Positions 45,508 through 56,934 of a stretch of DNA of 64,000 bases are shown here, piece by piece; positions within the stretch are counted from its first letter, which is position 1, and every line of letters begins with the position of its first letter. Below the pieces are notes generated by a model. The model saw nothing but the letters and a program-made list of their open reading frames with translations, did not search any database and was not told the origin of the DNA. The DNA is from Muscardinus avellanarius (Eukaryota > Chordata > Mammalia > Rodentia > Gliridae). A program made the translations under genes and the position numbers. The stretch is taken from the NCBI GenBank assembly GCA_963383645.1, contig OY726572.1:70370856-70434855 (forward strand), read 5' to 3'.

Positions 45508-46932
45508 TTTTGCATTCTTTTTCTTTTTTTCTTTTTTCTTTTTTTTATTTATTGAAAGTAAATGTTATACATTTAATCTGTATTTGGTGCCCTCTCCCCC
45601 CTTCGTTTCCCTTCCCCCCTCCCGATACTTAATACCCAGGCTAACCTTGCTATATTCGTACTTTTACACCTATTTGGAAATAGCCGCTCATCAATCAAGT
45701 TCAGCCTGCTTCCTCTCTTAGTTTTCCATTCAAACTTTGCTGAGATTTCCCTTTCATTATCTGGAGTCCCTCTGGTATCCCCAATGCTCACTCGTTTGGG
45801 CATATTAGAAGAAACATATGTCCCTTCTCTTTCTGTGTTTCGCTGATCTCACTTAACATAATGCTTTCCAGCCCTTTCCATCTTCTTACAAATGACGTGA
45901 TTTTGTTCTTCTTTATAGCTGAATAGAATTCCATTGTGTGTATTTCCCATAACTTTGCAAACTATTCATCTGTTGATGGGGGCCTAGGTTGTTCCCAAAT
46001 TTTGACTATTACAAATTGTGCTGCTATGAACATAGGTATGCATATGTTGCTGTAGTTCTTTGTTTTCAACCCCTTTGGAAAAATACCCAGGAGTGGTAAA
46101 GCTGGATCGTATGGTGGATCTATTCCCAGTTTTCTAAGGAATCTCCACACAGATCTCCATAGTGGATGAACTAGTTTGCACTCCCACCAACAATGTAAAA
46201 GAGTTCCTCTTTCCCCACATCCTCGCCAGCATTTATTATTGTTTGATTTCTTTATGCTTGCCAATCTGACTGGGGTTAGATGGAATCTCAGTGTAGTTTT
46301 GATTTGCATCTCCCTGATGGCTAATGATGAAGAACATCTTTTCATGAATCTATTGGCCATTTGTATCTCTTCTTTTGTAAAGTGTCTATTCATTTCAGTT
46401 GCCCATTTCTTGATTGGGTTGTTTGTTTTGCTAGTACAGAGTCTTTTGAGCTCTTTGTATATTCTGGATATTAGCCCCCTATCGGAGTGGTGACTGGTAA
46501 AGATCTTCTCCCATTCTGTAGGCTTCCTCTTTAGGTTCTTGATGGTTTCCTTTGATGAGAAGAAACTTTTTAGTTTGATGCTATCCCACTTGTTGATTCT
46601 TACTTTAATTTCCTGAGCTTTGGAGGTTTTGTTGAGAAAGTTACTGCCTGTGCCTATATGTTGTAGTGATGAGCCTATGTTCTCCTCTAATAACTTCACA
46701 ATCTCTAGTCTGATTTCTAAGTCTTTGGTCCATCTCGAGTTGATTCCTGTGCATGGTGAGATATAGGGGTTTAGTTCCATCTTTCTACAAATGGTTAGCC
46801 AGTTCTCCCAGCACCATTTGTTGAAAAGGCTGTCTTTTCTCCAGCGTATGAGTTTGGCCCCTTTGTCAAAGATTAATTGACTGTAGGTGTGTGGATTTGT
46901 TTCTGTATCTTCTATTCTGTTCTGGTCAGTGT
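45508..46932 (-). mobile_element. 5'-truncated L1 inside a SINE, with TSD
   Basis: TTAATTCTTTATTTT (45493-45507) and TTAATTATTTATTTT (46933-46947) match at 14 of 15 bases. On the minus strand: ORF2 end, 3' UTR (about 45950-45550), A-rich tail (45508-45550). The 3' UTR differs from the ATTGGTGCATTG type and matches that of 33064-33257. Confidence 0.9.
45962..46932 (-). pseudogene. L1 ORF2 C-terminal fragment
   Basis: ORF2p is the L1 endonuclease and reverse transcriptase. This is the part after the polymerase domain. The frame is open from the truncation point to TAG at 45962-45964; the first Met is only at 46780. It shows [30 protein letters not shown] residues, the cysteine-rich [19 protein letters not shown] and NICIPMFIAAQF. 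The TAG replaces the Trp codon normally found after the TDE residues. Longest open frame in the window. Confidence 0.88.
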
Positions 46933-47227
46933 TAATTATTTATTTTGAAACTGGTTCTCACTGAGTTGCAGAGGGCTTCACTAAGTAGCTGAGGCTTTCC
47001 GCGAGCCGCAATCCTCCAGTCTCAGCCTCCCAAAAATACTGGGATTACAAGCATGCACCACCGTGCCTGGCTTCTCTTTGGATTTTTAAAGGGGCATGCA
47101 GTTGATTTTGCTTTGAATGTCAGAGGAGACTTTAGACTTGGACTTTTGAGCAATGCAGTAAAGTTGAGACTTCAGATTTATGGGATATGATAAGTATATT
47201 TTTCATTGTGGTATGGAAATGAACCTT

Positions 47228-47643
<416 letters not shown>

Positions 47644-47969
47644 TAGTTTGCATCTTGAATGTCCCCTAAAGGCACATTTGTTGAAGGCTTGGTCCAGAAG
47701 GTGGCACTCTTGGAAGGTGGTGGAAAGTCTGAAGTGAAGTACTTAGGTCAGTGAAAGCATGTCTTCAAAGGGAACTATGGGCCCCTGGCTCCAGATCGGC
47801 TGCCTTGCTGCAGGCCCCAAACAATGGGGCCAACTGGACTGGAACTGCCACAGATGCAGTCCAAAATAACCCTTTTCTCTTTATAAGTTCATTATCTCCG
47901 CTATTTTGTTGTAGTGAAAGGAAGCTGACTAACATAATACCATTAACTTAGCACTCTTGAGAACATTTT

Positions 47970-48179
47970 TTTTTTTCCCAGTATGGGGGGATGGAGCCCG
48001 GGGGCATTCTACCTCTGAGCTACAGCCCAACCCTATTTTTTCCTTCTTTACTTTGAAACAGGGTCCCACTGAGATGTAAAAAGCCTCACTAAGTAGCTGA
48101 GGCTGAATGTGAACCATGATCCTCCTTTCTGAACCTCTCAAATGCTGGGGTTACACGCATGTGCCACCACACCTTGCCT
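47970..48179 (-). mobile_element. B1-dID SINE with perfect 15-bp TSD
   Basis: TCTTGAGAACATTTT at 47955-47969 and 48180-48194. Plus strand CCAGTATGGGGGGATGGAG to CCACCACACCTTGCC. Confidence 0.92.
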
Positions 48180-48204
48180 TCTTGAGAACATTTTGAAAGA
48201 TAAA

Positions 48205-48665
48205 ATGGTAATGATTACAGATTAAAGATGGCTACAAATTATTTGCTATACTTACACTGAGAAGAGAAGTCAAGGTCCCTTCCCCTTGAATCTGGGCTTG
48301 CCTTTTGACTTGCTGGACAAATAGAATGCAACAGAAATCCCATGCTGAGATTTCTAAGGCTGGGTCTTAAGGAGCCTTGCATTCTTATAGATGTCCTGGA
48401 ATCCTGAGACCACCAAGTTAGGAGAACCCTGAGCCAAATGCAGAGGTCCTGAGAAGATGTGATGCTATGTAGGGACAGTGACCGAGCAGCCCCAAGATTA
48501 GGTACATGTGGATACAAAGCCAGGTGGCAGCAAATCCTCCAGCCCTGATTGCCTCAATGAGTACCCCATGGATCAGAGATGAACTGACCCAAGACTTGTA
48601 ACTGAAATAAAATGCTTCCTTTAAGCCATCCCACAGGTTTTGTGGCAATTATATCTAGATGATAT
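48205..48665 (+). mobile_element. MLT1-like MaLR LTR
   Basis: GGTAATGATTACAGATTAAA, then CCCCTTGAATCTGGGCTTGC, TGACTTGCTGGACAAATAGA, CTTAAGGAGCCTTGC and a 3' part AATAAAATGCTTCCTTTAAG with TTTGTGGCAATTA. This is the ordered pattern of an MLT1 LTR. Overlapping minus-strand frames are chance. Confidence 0.72.
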
Positions 48666-48679
48666 ACCAAAAGACTAAC

Positions 48680-49741
48680 CAAAATAAATATTAAAAAAAA
48701 CATGAGATGATAGTTAGTGTATGAAACCAAGCAGAGTAACTTGGATAATTTCTACAAAAACATTTTTAATGCTATCATCCATATCATTAAGGATTAAGGC
48801 ACAAAATATATTTAAAATCTGTACTGGAAATCCTGCCCTTCAGAGAAGATTGCAGATGCAGCTGTAATCCACCCTGGAGCACTAGGCTGAGCCAGATAAC
48901 TGTGGTCCAGGCTCATAGCTGTGTTCCATTTAGATATCACCCAAGACCACATTCCTACTAAAGCATGGCGTGGGCCCAGAAATATTGGCCAAGGAAAACC
49001 AAACACCAAAATTGCAGCCCAGCTATTATTTATCATCTCTCAATTGAATCCACTGCAGTTTATATGCACACACGCATACAATTAGCATTCTGTTCTGGCA
49101 TTCCAAGCTTTAGACTCTACGGTGATGCAGGCCTTCTCCTAAAAACACGTATTTACTAATAAAATTTTTCCACTCTTTAAAGGAGCATCAACAAGGAAGT
49201 CCCTAAAAAAGACATAAAAGGAATTATCTAAATATTTCTCAACTTAAAAATGCAATTGGATTGTGTAATTTCTTCTATTGCTTCACCCGTTTTCTATGAC
49301 AGAGAGTTATTCTAATTTAAAAGTTTCTCAAAAACAAAGTAGCAATTAGCTTTTCATTTTCATTAAGGAATTTCAGATTTTACTACTCTTTAAAGGAGCA
49401 TGGTCTTCCTTGTGGGCTTTTTTAGTAGCATTTAGCTGCTGTCTTGACTGGTTGGGGAAGAAACAGCCACTTACTGGGCAGAGAGGTCAAGAAAGTAGAT
49501 TGCTGTTTATTTGCTCTACTCTAAGCACAGAGAAAATCCCAGGAAATAGCTTGGTCTCAAACCATCTATTATGCTCTGACAATTTACTTCAGTTATGGCT
49601 TTGGGAAGCTCAGATTCCTCTCCCTAAGGATCCTCCCACCCCACAGGCTTCCACACACAGTTAGGTCTCTATTGCTAAAGGTTCCAGCCATTCTGTAGCT
49701 TCCATCTGTGCCTGCAGGCTCCTATGGCTAAAGGATATATG
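48680..49741. other. No named repeat or gene
   Basis: Unique-looking, AT-rich. It contains the spaced 17-bp repeat described separately. Confidence 0.4.
49172..49401. repeat. Spaced 17-bp perfect direct repeat
   Basis: ACTCTTTAAAGGAGCAT at 49172-49188 and 49385-49401, with 196 bp between. No A tail or known element is seen between the copies. Confidence 0.85.
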
Positions 49742-49894
49742 TTGGGGATGCTGTTCCCTATCCCTATTTTTTTTTTTTCAAACAATTGCTAAGGGCCTTG
49801 CTAAATTGCTGAGGTTGGCTTCAAGCCTGTGATTCTCCTGTCCCAGCCTCCCAAGTATTGGAATCACAGGTGTGCACCATCATCACACCAGGCT
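49742..49894 (-). mobile_element. Worn SINE
   Basis: TGGGGATGCTGTTCCCTATC with T run, then GCTGAGGTTGGCTTCAAGCC and CACCAGGCT. The ID half is shortened. Confidence 0.65.
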
Positions 49895-49899
49895 CAAAA

Positions 49900-50415
49900 T
49901 ACCATTTTTCTGTCATTCTTTTGCTCAAGGAAGTCATAAAGGGCAGCCAGGTTTAAAAGAAGGAGAGTGAAATGCCATTACTCTGGGAGAAGTAGCAAGC
50001 AACTCATGGTCATTTTCAATCTACCATGATGGGTACATTGAAGAGGTGGTACCAGTTACATCAGGTGTGCAATGACATGGGTAACTGTAGGTGTTCAACG
50101 ACATGGGTAACTGTAGAAGAGGGTGAAATGGAGAAGACTTCCTCTTGCCCCCTATGACTCCTAGAAGAGAGTTAGATATGTTCTAGAGATATAGCAAGAC
50201 ACAGGCATGATGGCATCAGACTTAGAGGAACTCACTAGTCTAATATCAGCCCGATGAGGTGGCAAGAAGCCAAAGGAGAACTCTTGGACATGGCAGGTCT
50301 CTCAGAATCGCTGGGCATGTTGACAGGAATGTGGGGAATTGAGACAGGAAAGAGAGTTTTACATTTTAACAAGTGTGATTCTAGAGATTAAAAACATACT
50401 TTTCAAAAGACATGT
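49900..50415. other. No named repeat or gene
   Basis: Unique-looking apart from the short tandem duplication at 50063-50114. Confidence 0.4.
50063..50114. repeat. 26-bp tandem duplication
   Basis: Two adjacent 26-bp units, 50063-50088 and 50089-50114, each ending GACATGGGTAACTGT, with two mismatches between them. Confidence 0.9.
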
Positions 50416-50420
50416 GAAGA

Positions 50421-50860
50421 GCTGGGTGTGGTGTGCACACCTATAATCTCAGTAATTGAGAGGCTGAGACTAGAGGATTGTAGGTTCATAGCCAGCCTCA
50501 GAGACTTAGTAAGGCCTTCTGCAACTTAGTGAGACCCAGTTTCAAAAAAAAAGTAGAGCCGGGCATGGTGGCGAATGCTTGGAATCCCTGTGCTTGGGAG
50601 GCGGAGACAGGAGGATCACGCAGGTTTGAAGCCACCCACACTGGCTTAAGAGACTCTGTTTCCAAATAAAAAGTATAAAATAGGTCTGGGAGTGTAGCCT
50701 GAAGGTAGAAGGGCTTCCAGGAACCCCAGTACCACCAAAATAAATAAATAAATAAGTAAATAAATAAATAAATAATTAAAAAGTAGAATAGGGGTGGGGT
50801 ACAGCTCAAAGGTGAAAAACCCCTGGATTTAATCCCCAGTACAAAAAAACCCAAAAAACC
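50421..50860 (+). mobile_element. Outer SINE split by a second SINE
   Basis: The first part, 50421-50557 (AGCTGGGTGTGGTGTGCAC to GACCCAGTTTCAAAA), and last part, 50788-50855 (GGGGTGGGGTACAGCTC to TTTAATCCCCAGTAC), make one long-middle SINE. Confidence 0.87.
50558..50777 (+). mobile_element. Inner SINE, short type, same orientation
   Basis: AAAAAGTAGA (50548-50557 and 50778-50787) is the TSD. GCCGGGCATGGTGGCGAATG to CCCCAGTACCACC with an (AAAT)n tail. Confidence 0.9.
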
Positions 50861-51135
50861 AAAAAGCAAAAAACAAGTGAGGGCATTTGATTAAACAAAT
50901 TAATAAAGAAAGATGGGTGGTTGTCATCATCATCCAATCAGTGTTTCTGTTTCTATGTTGTTTGATCAGATATTTCTGTTTACCAATCAGAAATCACAGT
51001 AAATAAACATATCTTCATTCCCTTGAAGACAGAACTCCTAAAAGCATTTTATTTTCAGTTACCAAATTTTCTTCTTTGCTGCTTTTCTTTAAATAAAACA
51101 TGTGGACTTGGAAAAGCACAAGTGCACATCTATCA

Positions 51136-51136
<1 letters not shown>

Positions 51137-51180
<44 letters not shown>

Positions 51181-51240
51181 CACACATACACACACACATA
51201 TATGGGTGTGTGTGTATATATATATATATATGCATATATG
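51137..51240. repeat. (CA)n and (TA)n microsatellite
   Basis: About 20 CA units, interrupted, then GTGTGTGTGTATATATATAT; both runs could form hairpin or Z-DNA structures. It has no obvious SINE beside it. Confidence 0.9.
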
Positions 51241-51391
51241 TTAGAGTAATACATATTTAAAACATTAATGCTAGTGCCTGTATAGATATAGAATAAAAAT
51301 TTCCAGTTTTTGCAAATGCTCATTTTTCTTTAACACTTTTCACAACTACATTATTATAAAAATTAAAATAAATTTCACATTGTGACTTTTT

Positions 51392-51596
51392 TTTTTGAGG
51401 GTCTGGGGATGGAACCCAGGGGCATTCGACCTCCGAGCTACAGCCCCTGCCATATTTTTATTCATTATTTTTTGAAACAGGTTCTCACTAAGTTATGAAG
51501 GGCCTTACTAAGTAGCTGAGGCTGTCCACAAAGCGTGATCCTCCGGTCACAGCCTTCCAAATGCTGGGATTACAAGTGTGCTCCACTACGCTTGGC
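51392..51596 (-). mobile_element. B1-dID SINE, AGACC-type, perfect 17-bp TSD
   Basis: TCACATTGTGACTTTTT at 51375-51391 and 51597-51613. Plus strand GAGGGTCTGGGGATGGAACC to CCACTACGCTTGGC. Confidence 0.93.
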
Positions 51597-51613
51597 TCAC
51601 ATTGTGACTTTTT

Positions 51614-53145
51614 ACTTCCAGAGTTTCTGAGTTTGTTATGATCATTTCTAGACATTTTGGGGAGAGAATTTTGTCCAATCATATGATTCTGATATTTATG
51701 TAAGAAGGCACTTAAGTCTTTGGGCAAATAGGTTGTTTAAATAACCTGTGAACATAGAATTTTTTTTTTTATATTCTGCCAAACACATCCATATAATTCC
51801 ATTTTTACTCTTCTTTCCAAAGGACAGAATCTTTGCCCCAAATATTCTTATCTGAATTTTAAAGAGAAAATAAAGTTATATGACTATTTGGAGAAAAATT
51901 ATATTGGTAGAGTTCCTGATATTATGCTTTGAAAATTTAATTTCATTCTGTCTTTCATGTATGTAACAGACAATAATATTTTTGTACTTTTCTTCCTCCC
52001 TCAGTTCCAGAGACATCTTCCTTCTTAAACTGGGATGGTAATTCTTACACCAATCATAAGAAGAGTTAGAGTTCTACAAAGAAGTCAGGATGGTTGGCTC
52101 TTGTAGAATTTTATTGCCACTTGATTTCTTAAATTGCCTGAGACAAGTTCAAATCTCTAAACTGTAATATCTCTTCTAATGTGATGTCGTTTGATTTCAC
52201 AGTAATTGACAACACCATTTATTTGTGGTTAATCCCTTAATGTTAAACAGGCATTTTCCTGGAGGCCACAGATCTCTATGGCAACCCAAGAGCTCCAACT
52301 GTGTGGACTTATCTCACCCATTTCAGCCAGAGGGATCATTTCGTTCCACTTTGCTTCAAAAAATGTGTTCACACAATTTTCTTTGCCCCATCTTCTATGA
52401 AGATCCTCCCTTTCACCCTGAGCCTCTCTCACCCTGGGCTCTTGCTGGGACTTAACATTTCCTTTCTTTAAAGAGATAAAGAAAAACATCACACAGTCTC
52501 CGAGCCATGCCAAGGTGTTTTCCCTATCTGTTCTTGTTTCAGGACTTGTAATTTGTGCTCTTCTGTTGCCTGTTCTAGCTTAAATGGATTTGCTTCCGTC
52601 CCATTCTCATAGATCACTCTTAGAGGGCGGAATATTTAGGGCTGTCGTCCCGTTTGTGAGGATAGGTTTTCAGATTGTAGGGAGAGTGGCTATTGTATTC
52701 AGAATTAGTAATACATAGTTAGTAATAATTAAAATAGCAAAGTGTACAGACGTAGTCCAGAGGAGAAATCATCTCACTCAACTCTTAGTCCGTACTTACC
52801 CTGATGATGCCCTCAAGGACTTGGTGCTTATAGACTTCCGTGCTTTTAATGACATCTCATCACACGTTAATTGTTTAGCAAATGTGGCAGATGATCTTAG
52901 CTGAGAAATTCCTTGACTTAAATTAGAGTCTCTGCAGCAAAAACACAGCAACTTTTCTTACAGTTGGAGTTAGCATGGCCTGCACACGTACATGTCAACC
53001 TACAAACTCAAGCTCTTATAATAATATAGTAATTAGAACTAAGAGATTGTAATAATTTGTCTGTTGGCTTCATGGGCATTAGACACTATTAGAATTTATA
53101 GGCTGCCTATGAATATCCTAAACATGCTTTATTCTTATAAACTTT
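51614..53145. other. Repeat-poor block, no gene seen
   Basis: About 1.5 kb without identified repeats. Short frames at 52225-52513 lie on both strands and have no recognised homology. Confidence 0.4.
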
Positions 53146-53149
53146 TTAA

Positions 53150-53334
53150 AAATTTTTGTACTGGGAATTGAACTCATGGGTGTTCTACTCCAAAACTATA
53201 TGCCAAATCCTTTTCTGTTTTTATATTTATTTTGAAACATAGACTTATTAACTTGCTAAGTTGCTGAGGTTAGCCTTAAATCTGTCTCAGCCTCTCAAGT
53301 ACTGAGAATACAAGTGTGAAAACCATGCTCAGCC
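53150..53334 (-). mobile_element. Old SINE
   Basis: GTACTGGGAATTGAACTCAT to ACCATGCTCAGCCC, diverged throughout. Confidence 0.72.
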
Positions 53335-53414
53335 CTTATGGAATTTTTAATGAGTTATATGTATAATGAACTAAGCAGAAAAACCTGAAACACAGTAACT
53401 CAGTATTACCTATT

Positions 53415-53443
53415 ATTATGTGATGATGATGATGATGATGATA
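53415..53443. repeat. (GAT)n microsatellite
   Basis: About eight GAT units. The histidine run in the minus-strand frame is a shadow. Confidence 0.88.
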
Positions 53444-53449
53444 TACATT

Positions 53450-54150
53450 TTCATATTCTGACTGCTGAGAAAGGTGGTAATTAATTCTTCTCACTCTTCC
53501 TTGTAGCCTTTCATTTTTATTTTTGATACGCAAATACCAAATTATATTTCTCAATAGGAGCCATAGCCCGGCAAGCACCCATAGACTTGGAGTAAAATTT
53601 GTACTCTCTCCCTTTGTCAGTGTTGGCTGTATGAGAATACATCAACATCCTGGCAGAATACATAATTGTCTGGGTAAGTGATTAATTACCAAACAATATT
53701 TCTGTGTGGAAATGGCACACAGGAAAAACTAGGGGGAAAAATTAAATGTCAGTCTGTAATTCAATGAGTTTAAGAACTCCCTCCCACTCTGAATATCCAT
53801 ATGCATTTGACAAAAACAGAGATTAGTATTCACTGAATTGAAGAAAAATATTGAAGCTGCCAAATGAAATTTCATGGCTTATTTGTGAATACATGTGTGC
53901 TGGCAAACCTCGACTCAGAAATATTTTATGGATATGGTGTAAAGAGGAATTGGAGGGTCAGAGGCTAAAAACTTTCTTCAAATTGAATAATTGAGATTGG
54001 ACATTTATTGACTCCTAATAATGTATCTGATATCATATATGTGTCAGACATTATAAGTACATTTTTTATATTGTGCATATATATTCAACAAAAAAAATTT
54101 GTGTACTCTATATATGGCACATCATCTAATTTATTTTCTTGAAGCTTTTT
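53450..54150. other. No named repeat or gene
   Basis: AT-rich unique-looking sequence between two SINEs. Confidence 0.4.
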
Positions 54151-54166
54151 TAAAAGTTTGTGTTTA

Positions 54167-54374
54167 AGCGCTGGGCGTGGTGGCACACATTTGTAATCCC
54201 CGCGCTTGGGAGGCGGAGACAGGAGGATCGTGCAGGTTCGAAGCCAGCTGCGCGCTGGCTTAGGAGAACCTGTTTGCAAAAAAAAAAAAAAAAAAAAAAA
54301 ATTGGTCTGGGAGTGTAGCCCGGAGGTAGAAGGGCTTCCAGGAACCCCAGTACCACCAAAAAAAAAAAAAAAAA
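54167..54374 (+). mobile_element. B1-dID SINE, short type, perfect TSD
   Basis: AAAAGTTTGTGTTTA at 54152-54166 and 54375-54389. Intact B box GGTTCGAAGCC (about 54235). A second A run lies in its middle (54278-54301) in addition to the tail. Confidence 0.93.
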
Positions 54375-54389
54375 AAAAGTTTGTGTTTA

Positions 54390-55120
54390 TAAAAAAAGAC
54401 ACTTTGGAAATGTTCTATAACAAGGCTAGCCAAGTTCTGCATTGTTTATATCAGTAGGTACTTCCAAAAATGACATCGCTAAAGCAATTCTGAATCCTGT
54501 GGCTCAAAGGGCAGAAAGCCCTGGAACATTTTCCAAACTTGATGCTGAATATTGCTTCAGAAAGGTGTGCCTTCCTAATGAGACTGTTCAACATAGGCTT
54601 TTATGAAAATTGTTCCAATTAATAGTCTTCTAGGATGGATATGAGATTGTGGTTCTGAATTTCCGTTCCGGTTCACTCTGTGCAAGAGCACTCATCCTTA
54701 ACAGCTCATAATTTCTTTTAATTAGATATTTCATTCCCAGGCAAGGGTACAGAAAGCAAAACTAATTGTCCTTGCCTTTTATTTAGCCCACTTTATTTGG
54801 GAGTAAGTGCTTACAATGTCGGCCTAAAAGGCAATCATTGTTCCTGCTTCTACAATTAATTTGCTGAACAATGGAAAGCAACTTAGGTTGTCTTCTGTGC
54901 CTCGGTTTCCCTTTGAGTAAAGTGGATTCTTGACAATTAGACTTCAAAAGGAAAAATGTTAAAGTGAATAGGCTCTCTCTCCACTCAAGCTCTAAATATG
55001 TTATTATTTTCACTGAGAAAATATGTGCCTGTTTTACTCCTCTGTCTCTCTTTCTTGGAGCTACCTGTATTTCTCTCTGAAAGGTTTAGGATGGTCAAAA
55101 AAATAAAAGAGTAGGTGATT
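54390..55120. other. Repeat-poor block, possible conserved sequence
   Basis: No recognised repeat. 54820-54880 combines CAATCATTGTTCCTG, CAATTAATTTGC and AACAATGG, which resemble SOX and homeodomain sites; this is suggestive only. Confidence 0.3.
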
Positions 55121-55133
55121 TGGATGGGATAAC

Positions 55134-55136
<3 letters not shown>

Positions 55137-55173
<37 letters not shown>

Positions 55174-55382
55174 TGTGTGTGTGTGGTACTGGGGGTGGAG
55201 CCCAGGAGCTTTCTACCTTCGGGCTATACTCCCAGACCTATTTTATATTTTATTTAGAAACAGGGTCTCACTAAGTTTCTGAGAGCCTCACTCAGTAGCT
55301 GAGGCTGGCTTCAAACCTGTGCGACCCTCCTGTCTCAGCCTCCCAAGCGCGGGGATTGCAAGCATGCATCACCATGCCCGGC
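55137..55382 (-). mobile_element. SINE with (TG)n tail inside the TSD
   Basis: TGGATGGGATAACTTT (55121-55136) and TGGGTGGGATAACTTT (55383-55398) bound the insertion. The (TG)n run (55136-55184) lies inside them and so arose from the SINE tail. The body is the transitional long-middle form. Confidence 0.9.
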
Positions 55383-55502
55383 TGGGTGGGATAACTTTCA
55401 ATTTAGTCCTGTTGTACTATTGACTTGGGCCATGCTGTCTTGCTAGAGCTGTTTCAAGATGTGATTTCCTCATTTGCTCTTGTGCCTGTTGCCTCTCAAC
55501 AG

Positions 55503-55540
55503 GAAGGACTATGAACCACCAAAAAAGCACTTGACCCCAG
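55503..55540 (+). other. Candidate 38-nt microexon
   Basis: Preceded by a long pyrimidine-rich tract ending CCTCTCAACAG and followed by GTAAGA after CAG, both strong splice signals. The 38 bases are open in one frame (about 12 residues, lysine and proline rich). No flanking gene is visible. Could equally be chance or part of a non-coding RNA. Confidence 0.25.
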
Positions 55541-55959
55541 GTAAGATGACTTTAAGAGAAATTACGACTTACCCTGCCAACCGTCCCGTCTGTGCTTGCC
55601 TTGGTGACCCTGGCTGAATTTCTCATGCTGTCGTCTTAATGCCCCTCTCCTCGCTCTGTCCTCAATCCCTCCTTTGTTCACTTCGAGATCTGTAACTTCT
55701 ACTTACAGGTTCTGCTGGGCTAGTTTTTTTTTCTCCTTGCACAGATCTAATTTTGCTTTGCCATCAGAAGCATTCCCTTGAAAACAATGGCAGTTCTATT
55801 GTATCTTTTCCTCTCTCCATTATTATTTTTTTTGCGGGGGAGGAAAGTTGGGTAAACATTCCTATATATCTCCTTCCTGTCCACACTTGTGCAGGTTGAA
55901 CACCTGGGGGAAATCACATGATAAAGACTTCCCTATAATCATCCCAGTTCTCAATTTGA

Positions 55960-56560
55960 CACCTATCATAGTCACAAAATTCATCTATGTTTCTCTAATA
56001 GGTTCATGTTACTGCTATCTTAGGACCATCTATGTGCTCCAACCCTATTTTCTACCCTCAAGTAGAAGAAGCATCTGTGAAGATGTTGCTTCAAACTTTA
56101 TAAAGAAAGTTGGGAGGAGGGACAAGAAACAAATTGTCATATCTTCTTGCCAGGAAAACTACAAATCATAAGTTTACTTTCATCTTCTCTTTACTTTCTT
56201 CTCCATTGGAAGCTTACTCTTTTTCTTTTTCTTTACAAGATCATCTTAATTTTTTTAAGTTGCTAAATTTCAGTGACATATTTCTTCCTCCTCTTGTTCC
56301 ATCTCTTCCTGAGTTCAAAACAGGCACCCAGCTCTTCCTTCTCATCCCCCCTCCTCCACCCCTTGACGTCTAGATTTACACATCACCTTTTGTCTCCCTC
56401 CTGTGTCACTGGCTCTTCTCCTAGGGCTCCTGTGGCGGTGATTACTTTTCCTCCCGCTGACCTCCATCTGTGGGAGTGGTTTGAAGTGTATTCTAGTCCC
56501 TCTTCTTTCCTTATATTTTCTCACTAGGTAACTTGTTTCCTTTCTAATTTTCTAACATAT
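55960..56560 (+). mobile_element. Possible L2 remnant
   Basis: Pyrimidine-rich sequence with TTCCATCTCTTCCTGAGTTC and CACTGGCTCTTCTCCTAGG recalls L2 3' ORF regions, and three clearer L2-like stretches follow. Weak on its own. Overlapping frames on both strands are unsupported. Confidence 0.35.
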
Positions 56561-56824
56561 TTATGTTGATAAATTCAGAATAATCAGTGTTGAGTTCTAG
56601 GTTTACGTAATTAACTTCCTGCTTTTCATCTCAACTTGGATGTCTTAAAGATACTCTTCAGTTAATAGGAAAATTAAGCTCTAAACATTAATCAAGAAAA
56701 TTAAACTCTTGCCTCTAATCTTTAACAACCCTGTAACTCCGTACCTTCTCCTTTTGATAAATGGAAATATCATCTTCCCTGTTGCTCAAATAAAAGCCTG
56801 GGTGCCATATTTTATTTACCTCCC

Positions 56825-56912
56825 ACCCCCAGCATGGTTCTGGTGATCAAACACAGGACCTTACACAGGCTACACAAGTGTTCTACCACTGAGCCACATC
56901 CCTAGCACTTAG
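56825..56912 (-). mobile_element. ID-like monomer
   Basis: GGTGATCAAACACAGGACCT, GGCTACACAAGTGTTCTACC and ACTGAGCCACATCCCTAGC are the complement of a worn ID element without B1 half. It is in an L2-rich stretch. Confidence 0.65.
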
Positions 56913-56934
56913 GTACCACATTCAAAGGTAAGCC

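Larger units (their letters stand above)
45425..47073 (-). mobile_element. B1-dID SINE split by an L1
   Basis: The right half is at 45425-45507 (GGGTCTGGGGATGGAACCC) and the rest at 46948-47073 (GAAACTGGTTCTCACTGAG to CCACCGTGCCTGGC). The two parts join into one normal SINE when the L1 at 45508-46932 is removed. Confidence 0.88.
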
